From positions 1 through 64,000 of the forward strand of contig NZ_LATM01000021.1 of assembly GCF_000972495.1 (NCBI RefSeq): a DNA stretch of 64,000 bases, in the 5' to 3' direction. The notes beneath the pieces are model-generated. The model made no database searches and had not been told where the DNA came from. It saw only the letters and a list, made by a program, of their open reading frames with translations. Within the stretch, counting starts at the first letter, position 1. Each line of letters begins with the position of its first letter. The stretch is from Hymenobacter terrenus. GTDB lineage: Bacteria > Bacteroidota > Bacteroidia > Cytophagales > Hymenobacteraceae. Of this stretch, positions 58,750-64,000 are shown one piece after another. Made by a program: the position numbers and the translations under genes.

Positions 58750-59460
58750 ATGGCCAATTCCCCCTCCTCCGCTTCGGCCGCTGCTGCGCCTACCCCCGCT
58801 AACAGCGATGTCCTGGCCAACATTCACGTGATATGCGCCGAGCCCAGCATCGCCAACCATTTCCTGGCTGAGCTGCGCGACAAAGACGTGCAAAAAGACA
58901 GCCTCCGCTTCCGTCGCAACCTGCAGCGCTTAGGCGAAATCATTGCCTACCGCATCAGCACTCACCTTAGCTATACCGATAAAGCCATCCAGACGCCCTT
59001 GGCCGAAACGACCGGTAAGCTGCTGCACGACTTTCCCATTCTGGCCACTGTGCTGCGGGCCGGGTTACCATTTCATCAAGGTTTTCTCAACTATTTCGAC
59101 CAATCACCCAGTGCTTTCGTGGCTGCCTATCGCATTGAGGGTACAGCCCAGGTGCAGGTGCAGGTCGATTACATGTCGGCGCCCAGCCTCGATGAGCGGG
59201 TGCTGATTTTGGCTGACCCCATGCTGGCTACCGGCAGAAGCCTCGTGCAGACTTACCGGGCTATGCTGCGTTTCGGCATGCCCCGGCAGGTCCACATTGC
59301 CGCTGTTATCGCCTCGCCTGAAGGGCTGGCCTACGTAGCCCGCGAAATTCCTGAGGCCAACCTTTGGGTAGCTGCCATCGACCAGGGCCTGAATGAGCAG
59401 GCTTACATCGTGCCCGGCCTGGGCGATGCCGGCGACCTTTCCTACGGCAGCAAGCTGTAG
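58750..59460 (+). CDS. upp: Uracil phosphoribosyltransferase
   Basis: 236 residues from the ATG at 58750; the longer upstream open frame has no UPRTase likeness. A Ser/Ala-rich lead of about 20 residues precedes the enzyme. The PRPP-binding loop is VLILADPMLATGRSLVQTY near residue 155, the flexible hood is ILATVLRAGLPFHQGFLNYF, and the uracil-binding C-terminus reads PGLGDAGDLSYGSKL. It salvages uracil to UMP. The region upstream is a divergent promoter region with the Wzi/RemB-like gene. Confidence 0.93.
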   Translation: MANSPSSASAAAAPTPANSDVLANIHVICAEPSIANHFLAELRDKDVQKDSLRFRRNLQRLGEIIAYRISTHLSYTDKAIQTPLAETTGKLLHDFPILATVLRAGLPFHQGFLNYFDQSPSAFVAAYRIEGTAQVQVQVDYMSAPSLDERVLILADPMLATGRSLVQTYRAMLRFGMPRQVHIAAVIASPEGLAYVAREIPEANLWVAAIDQGLNEQAYIVPGLGDAGDLSYGSKL

Positions 59461-59636
59461 AACTTTTGGCTGCGGCAGGCAAACGCGCCGTTGGCCGATG
59501 AATTTACGGCGTTGACCCTACGATGTGCCTGCCTGACGCAGCAAGGGCGGCATCGCACTTGGCACTGTGGTATCTTTGTCGCGCGCTCACCCTGCGTTGT
59601 TATCCACTTTTCACCTGCGTTCCTTTCCCCTTCGTC

Positions 59637-60086
59637 GTGCTTCACCCTGCCGTTAAATGCGCATCCGTATTCTTGCTGAGCACAGTCAAGTTTTTGGGTG
59701 GCCCATTGGCCGGGACTTCCATGGGGCTGCACTTCTGGCCTACGCTGGCGCTCACCGTGGCGGGCATGATGACCAGTGTATTCATTTTTTCGGGCGTTGG
59801 CCGGGCCTGGATGCAGCACCGCCAAAAGCAGCGTCGTCTGCGGCGCGAACCCATTTTTACGAAACGCTCGCGTAACATCATCAAAGTGTTCCGCAAATTT
59901 GGCATGGGCGGCATTGCCTTTCTCACGCCGGTGCTGCTCTCACCCATCGGCGGCACGGTCATCGCCACGCTGCTGGGCGTGCCACGGCAGCGCATCCTGC
60001 TACATATGTTTTTGAGCGCGGTGTTCTGGGGGTCGGCCCTCACCTTCGCCAGCATCCACTTCGGGCATATGCTGCACCACCGGTAA
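59637..60086 (+). CDS. Small membrane protein of unknown function
   Basis: 149 residues from a GTG at 59637, chosen because the preceding frame looks non-coding; another start (for example ATG at 59720) would give about 121 residues. Two or three hydrophobic segments: SVFLLSTVKFLGGPLAG, FWPTLALTVAGMMTSVFIFSG and the C-terminal GVPRQRILLHMFLSAVFWGSAL. A basic loop (HRQKQRRLRREPIF, KRSRNIIKVFRKFG) separates them. It resembles small-transporter-like proteins of Bacteroidetes. Function unknown. Confidence 0.65.
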   Translation: MLHPAVKCASVFLLSTVKFLGGPLAGTSMGLHFWPTLALTVAGMMTSVFIFSGVGRAWMQHRQKQRRLRREPIFTKRSRNIIKVFRKFGMGGIAFLTPVLLSPIGGTVIATLLGVPRQRILLHMFLSAVFWGSALTFASIHFGHMLHHR

Positions 60087-60155
60087 GCCCGGCGGTTGCC
60101 CAAAACGAAAGCAGGACTGTTAGCGTAAGAAGGCCATTCCTAACCCGTTTGAGCC

Positions 60156-60731
60156 ATGCACAGTGCTTTCAACTTTCGGATTCAGGACCGCGGGGAAATT
60201 TCGCGGCAATTCCTAAGTCGGCACATCACCGACTTCAAACACGCTGCGCGGTTCATTCGCGAGCTGCCCTATCGGCGCAACACCGATAAGACTAATCTGG
60301 CTGGCGTTTTTGCCGACGGGGCCGCTACCTGCGGCCCCAAACACGCCGTGCTGCGGCAGCTGGCCATCGAGAACGATGTCGCAGACCTGAAATTGAAGCT
60401 TGGGGTTTTCAGAATGAACGGCCGGAATACACCCTCAGTAGCCAGCACCCTGGCCCGGCATGGCCTCGCTTTTCTGCCCGAAGCGCACAACTACCTGCGG
60501 GTGCACCGCACCGTGCTCGACTGCACCCGGCCCAATTCTTCTGTCGAGGACTTCAAGACCGACCTGCTGCTCGAAATTGAAATTGAGCCCACTCAGATAG
60601 GGGAGCCTAAGGTGGCTTTCCACCAAACTTACCTGCGGTACTGGCTCAGCCAAAACCCCAGCCTGAACCTCACGTTCCCCCAACTCTGGCGCATTCGCGA
60701 GCAGTGCATCGAGGCCCTGAATCAAGAGTAG
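60156..60731 (+). CDS. Hypothetical protein, transglutaminase-like by catalytic triad pattern
   Basis: 191 residues. A possible cysteine-protease/transglutaminase triad is visible: Cys59 in ADGAATCGPKHAVLRQLA at the start of a helix, His111 in EAHNYLRVHRT and Asp122 in VLDCTRPN, in the order and spacing of that superfamily. Downstream (DLLLEIEIEPTQIGEP) it looks mixed alpha/beta. No signal peptide. Members crosslink or cleave peptides, but most bacterial ones are uncharacterised. It is monocistronic between a small membrane protein and a convergent RNA helicase gene. Confidence 0.6.
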   Translation: MHSAFNFRIQDRGEISRQFLSRHITDFKHAARFIRELPYRRNTDKTNLAGVFADGAATCGPKHAVLRQLAIENDVADLKLKLGVFRMNGRNTPSVASTLARHGLAFLPEAHNYLRVHRTVLDCTRPNSSVEDFKTDLLLEIEIEPTQIGEPKVAFHQTYLRYWLSQNPSLNLTFPQLWRIREQCIEALNQE

Positions 60732-60792
60732 AAATTAGTTATTCGTTGTCATTGTTCAGGTAATATTCAGCCTGACAACGAACAACCAACCG

Positions 60793-62202
60793 CTACCGCC
60801 CCCGCCGCTTCAGCGCCTTCACGCCCGGCGCTGAGCCGCCTTTCTTGCCCACATTGGCTTTGGAGCCCTTGGTGCTTTTCTTCTTGCCTTCCACAAACGG
60901 CTTGCCCGTCCGCTTATCAATGGTCACGCCGGGCTTGATCCACTCTTTTTTCTCGTGAAAAGCACCTTTGAACGTGGGGTCTATCTTTTTGCGGCGCTCG
61001 TCTAGCTCGCGGCCCATCTGCTGCTGCTCCTCGAAGGGAGTTTCTTCCACCTGCACTTCTTCCGGCAGCGGCAGCACCTCAATGGTTTGGTTGATGAGCG
61101 CCTCAATCTCGCCAATGTGCACCATTTCGGCCTCGTTGGCGAAGGTGATGGCCGCGCCGGTGTGTTGCGCCCGGCCCGTGCGCCCAATGCGGTGCACGTA
61201 GTCGTCGTGCACGATGGGCACGTCGAAATTAATAACGTGGCTCACCTGCGGGACGTCGATGCCGCGCGCGGCCACGTCGGTAGCTACCAGATAGCGTACT
61301 TCGCCGCCCCGAAAGGCCTCCATGCTATTCATACGGGCATTCTGGCCCTTATTGCCATGAATCACGCGCACCTCGCCGGCCGGCGCCTTGCGCTCCAGGA
61401 AGTGGGCCACTTGGTCGGCATGCTCCTTGGTGCGAGTGAAGAGCAGCACCCGCGTCATGGTTTCCTGGTCGCGGTAGAGCAGGAAGTGCAGCAGGTTGAT
61501 TTTTGTGAGCAAGTTGGGGGCTTGATACAGCGTTTGAGTGACCGTAGAGGCGGTTTTGGCCGGTGGACTCACTTCTACCCGCACCGGAAACTCCAGAAAC
61601 TCCTCGCTCAGGAGCGTCACACGTTCGGGCATGGTCGCGGAGAACAGCACGTTCTGCCGCTTGCGCGGAATTATTTCCAAAATGCGCCGAATCTGAGGCA
61701 TGAATCCCATATCCATCATCTTATCAGCCTCGTCCAGCACCAGAGTTTTCAGGTCCTTTAGCACTAGGTCGCCTTTTAGGTATATTTCCATCAGCCGGCC
61801 CGGCGTGGCCACTAGCACGTCTATACCCTGGGCAATAGTTTCAATCTGCGTTTTCGGTCCCAAGCCGCCGTAGATGGCGAAAATTCGCAAATCAGTATTC
61901 ACGGCCAAGGCCTTCAGGTGCGTCTCAATCTGCATGGCCAGCTCCCGGGTTGGCGCCAGAATAAGGGCCCTGGGGTTGATGCCCTGGGCATATTTCACCT
62001 TCATTAGTAGAGGCAGGCCGAAAGCGGCAGTTTTGCCGGTGCCGGTTTGGGCAATGCCGAGCACATCGTGCCCCGCCAGCAAGAGCGGGATGGTTTGCTG
62101 CTGCACCGGAGTGGGCTCCGTAAATCCGGCGGCGGCTACCGCCGAAAGCAGCTGTTTGTTGAGTTTAAAATCGTTGAACGACGAGGTGCTATTGGGTTCC
62201 AT
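60793..62202 (-). CDS. DEAD-box RNA helicase (RhlE-like)
   Basis: 469 residues from the ATG at 62202; a longer in-frame start is ignored. Motifs in order: Q motif (GFTEPTPVQQQTIP), I (AQTGTGKTAA), Ia (PTRELA), II (DEAD, in LVLDEADKMMDMGF), III (SAT), and in the second RecA domain HRIGRTGR. The C-terminal tail is rich in Lys and Arg (KKKSTKGSKANVGKKGG), as in RhlE, and would bind RNA. It helps ribosome assembly, RNA decay or cold adaptation. It is convergent with the hypothetical gene at 60156. Confidence 0.94.
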   Translation of the reverse strand: MEPNSTSSFNDFKLNKQLLSAVAAAGFTEPTPVQQQTIPLLLAGHDVLGIAQTGTGKTAAFGLPLLMKVKYAQGINPRALILAPTRELAMQIETHLKALAVNTDLRIFAIYGGLGPKTQIETIAQGIDVLVATPGRLMEIYLKGDLVLKDLKTLVLDEADKMMDMGFMPQIRRILEIIPRKRQNVLFSATMPERVTLLSEEFLEFPVRVEVSPPAKTASTVTQTLYQAPNLLTKINLLHFLLYRDQETMTRVLLFTRTKEHADQVAHFLERKAPAGEVRVIHGNKGQNARMNSMEAFRGGEVRYLVATDVAARGIDVPQVSHVINFDVPIVHDDYVHRIGRTGRAQHTGAAITFANEAEMVHIGEIEALINQTIEVLPLPEEVQVEETPFEEQQQMGRELDERRKKIDPTFKGAFHEKKEWIKPGVTIDKRTGKPFVEGKKKSTKGSKANVGKKGGSAPGVKALKRRGR

Positions 62203-62254
62203 TTTGCAAAGGTCGGCTTTTTGGGGCGCACCGTTTGAAAACGTAGTCAGCACA

Positions 62255-62365
62255 GCGTCATGCTGAGCGTAGCCGAAGCATCTCGCGTGCCGCCACTAAT
62301 CCAATCTTTCTATGATTTTGATTACTACCCCACGCGAGATGCTTCGGCTACGCTCAGCATGACGC
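62255..62365. repeat. Intergenic palindrome, GTCATGCTGAGC family (copy 2)
   Basis: Arms 62255-62289 and 62331-62365 are perfect 35-bp reverse complements around a 41-bp AT-rich loop. The arm matches copy 1 at 16500-16596 over about 30 bp. It lies between the helicase gene and the tRNA-His promoter. Confidence 0.9.
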
Positions 62366-62400
62366 TCTGTTATATTGATTGGCAGCCGCCCCGAACTTTT

Positions 62401-62432
62401 TTTGTCCATTCCCGCTTCCTTTTCTATCTTTG
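62401..62432 (+). promoter_or_regulatory. Promoter of tRNA-His
   Basis: TTTG at 62401-62404, a 20-nt spacer and TATCTTTG at 62425-62432: a full match to the Bacteroidetes primary sigma consensus TTTG-N19/20-TAnnTTTG. The tRNA starts 18 nt after the -7 box. Confidence 0.8.
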
Positions 62433-62450
62433 CACCACTAAAACAAACAC

Positions 62451-62525
<75 letters not shown>

Positions 62526-62533
62526 CACAAATC

Positions 62534-62566
62534 AAGTCCCCGGAAGTTTCCGGGGACTTTTTTTTT
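62534..62566 (+). terminator. Terminator after tRNA-His
   Basis: Stem AAGTCCCCGGAA and complement with a tight loop, then nine Ts in the run ending near 62566. Confidence 0.9.
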
Positions 62567-62676
62567 AATTGCCGAACGTTGTAACGTGGATTACGGTGCG
62601 GCAATAGGCCTGAATTAAACAGCCAGTCACCAAGTAATCACCGGTTTTAATCGATAACACTTTAATCAACAGTTAC

Positions 62677-63621
62677 ATGAGTCTACTCGTCATCGGCAGC
62701 GTTGCATTCGACGCCATCGAAACGCCTTACGGCAAAACGGACAAAATCATTGGTGGTGCTGCCACGTTTATCAGCCTCTCGGCCTCCTATTCGGTGAAGC
62801 CCGTGAAATTGGTAGCCGTGGTAGGCGAGGATTTTCCGCAGTCCGACATCCTGCTGCTCGAAGAGCACGGCGTCGACACCGAAGGCCTGCAAGTGAAGCC
62901 GGGCGAGAAGTCATTTTTCTGGTCGGGCAAGTATTCGCAAGACCTCAATTCGCGCGAGACCATCACCACAGAGCTCAACGTACTAGGCGACTTTGACCCC
63001 ATCATTCCCGATAGCTACCAGGATTGCAAGTATCTGATGCTGGGTAATTTGGCCCCGCAGGTGCAGCGCCTCGTCATCCAGCGCCTTATCAACCGGCCCA
63101 AGCTGATTGTGATGGACACCATGAACTTCTGGATGGATATTGCCCTGGAAGAACTTATTGCCACCATCGAAATGGTGGACGTGCTCAGCATCAACGACGA
63201 AGAGGCGCGTCAGCTCAGTGGCGAATACTCGCTCGTGAAAGCGGCCAAGAAAATTCAGGCCATGGGCCCGAAGTATCTCATTATCAAGAAAGGTGAGCAC
63301 GGCGCCCTGCTCTTCCACAAAAACAAGGTGTTTTACGCTCCCGCGCTGCCGCTGGAAGAAGTATTCGACCCGACCGGCGCGGGCGACACATTTGCCGGCG
63401 GCTTCATCGGCCACCTCGCCGCTACCGATGATATTAGCTTCGAAAACATGAAGCGCGCCGTTATTCACGGCTCGGCCATGGCTTCGTTCTGCGTCGAGAA
63501 GTTCGGCACCGAGCGTCTGCTCAACCTTACAGCTGAAGAAGTGGAGGCTCGCGAAGCTCAGTTTGCTGAACTGGTGAAGGTGGTGCCCGCCGCAGCCATC
63601 GCCAACGTACCTGCCGTTTAA
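62677..63621 (+). CDS. PfkB-family carbohydrate kinase
   Basis: 314 residues. The start MSLLVIGSVAFDAIETPYG and TDKIIGGAATFISLSASY are typical of the ribokinase/adenosine kinase branch. The ATP/catalytic signature DPTGAGDTFAGGFIGHL is near residue 230, with the catalytic aspartate in GAGD. The substrate could be ribose, adenosine or another sugar; no neighbouring gene decides. This is distinct from KdgK at 15404-16414. Confidence 0.9.
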   Translation: MSLLVIGSVAFDAIETPYGKTDKIIGGAATFISLSASYSVKPVKLVAVVGEDFPQSDILLLEEHGVDTEGLQVKPGEKSFFWSGKYSQDLNSRETITTELNVLGDFDPIIPDSYQDCKYLMLGNLAPQVQRLVIQRLINRPKLIVMDTMNFWMDIALEELIATIEMVDVLSINDEEARQLSGEYSLVKAAKKIQAMGPKYLIIKKGEHGALLFHKNKVFYAPALPLEEVFDPTGAGDTFAGGFIGHLAATDDISFENMKRAVIHGSAMASFCVEKFGTERLLNLTAEEVEAREAQFAELVKVVPAAAIANVPAV

Positions 63622-63715
63622 GCTCGCTGCAAGGCGGGGTAGGAGCTAAGAAAGACAACTCTTTCTTGGCTACATGGGTAAAAGGAAACATTATTCCACT
63701 TATGCCTTCCACGCC

Positions 63716-64000
63716 ATGCCTACTAAGAAGAATCCCCTCCAGCCCGAAGAAAAGCCTTCGGTAGTGCCCTTCGAAAACGAGCATCACAAAAAGACGGCAA
63801 CGCCTAAAGTGAAATCGGCAACCAATCAGAACGTGAATCAGAGCTACATTACCCAGCAGGGTAATGACACCAAGAACAACACTCCCGGTGGCAACTTCAA
63901 CGAAGTGCGCCATACTCAGGCCAATAAGCCCCGTAGCAACCCGCAAGGCAACAGCCCCATGTCGGTTGATAAGAGCCAGAAAGGCCCGGGCAGCCGCGCC
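63716..64000 (+). CDS. Partial hypothetical protein, low-complexity (cut by window edge)
   Basis: 95 codons to the window edge, open at the 3' end. The ATG at 63716 is preferred, though an ATG at 63674 is in frame. The product is hydrophilic, rich in Asn, Gln, Lys and Pro (ATNQNVNQSYITQQGNDTKN), without hydrophobic segments; it looks intrinsically disordered. No family recognised. It follows the PfkB kinase gene by 94 bp on the same strand. Confidence 0.55.
   Translation, partial: MPTKKNPLQPEEKPSVVPFENEHHKKTATPKVKSATNQNVNQSYITQQGNDTKNNTPGGNFNEVRHTQANKPRSNPQGNSPMSVDKSQKGPGSRA

Overview
The window looks like a GC-rich Bacteroidetes chromosome segment, most likely Hymenobacter or a close relative (Cytophagales). 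The supporting signs are a SusC/SusD pair, two proteins with a type IX secretion (T9SS) C-terminal sorting domain, a cluster of PorT-type outer-membrane barrels, promoter motifs of the Bacteroidetes type (TTTG about 20 nt upstream of TAnnTTTG), little Shine-Dalgarno signal, and several families of intergenic palindromic repeats. The genus is inferred from gene style, not from a marker gene. No rRNA, CRISPR array, insertion sequence, integrase or phage gene was found.

Layout. 1-342: start of a leucine dehydrogenase, cut by the window edge. 343-2233: gene-poor, with a long inverted repeat around an AT-rich core. 2234-13185: SusC, SusD, two paralogous DoxX-like membrane proteins, a phytoene-dehydrogenase-like flavoprotein and a YeiH-family exporter. 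13186-13884: a tandem array of hairpin units, a palindromic repeat and a LacI-type operator. 13885-19893: hexuronate catabolism (uxaC, kdgK, eda, ExuT-type transporter) followed by fructose-1,6-bisphosphatase. 20038-22014: two small minus-strand genes and a Gfo/Idh/MocA oxidoreductase. 22412-30484: a 1859-residue exported protein of unknown role, plsY, two duplicated lipoproteins and an unknown partner gene. 30739-37447: acetyltransferases, a Tat-exported oxidoreductase beside a DUF1080 protein, an Xre-type regulator, an AraC regulator and an ABM-domain protein. 37650-41974: two T9SS-exported repeat proteins and a broken third copy. 42436-48285: an M20 peptidase and five intact porin-family barrels plus one decayed copy, most with their own terminator. 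48612-58480: envelope genes (PagL-like deacylase, gmhA, MsbA-like ABC exporter, Wzi/RemB-like barrel) mixed with pyrD and yifB. 58750-64000: upp, a small membrane protein, a cryptic transglutaminase-like protein, a DEAD-box helicase, tRNA-His, a PfkB kinase and a partial unknown gene.

How the genes fit together. The uxaC-kdgK-eda-exuT block imports hexuronate and performs the first step and the last two steps of its breakdown to pyruvate and glyceraldehyde-3-phosphate; fbp next door would suit gluconeogenic growth. The middle enzymes (UxuB, UxuA) are not in the window. The 2-13 kb block is the least understood: an outer-membrane importer placed with two DoxX-like proteins, a flavoprotein and a putative sulfate/anion exporter. 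The 48-58 kb block is mostly lipopolysaccharide and outer-membrane biogenesis. Local duplication is the recurring theme: DoxX pair, lipoprotein pair, T9SS trio, barrel sextet and several repeat families.
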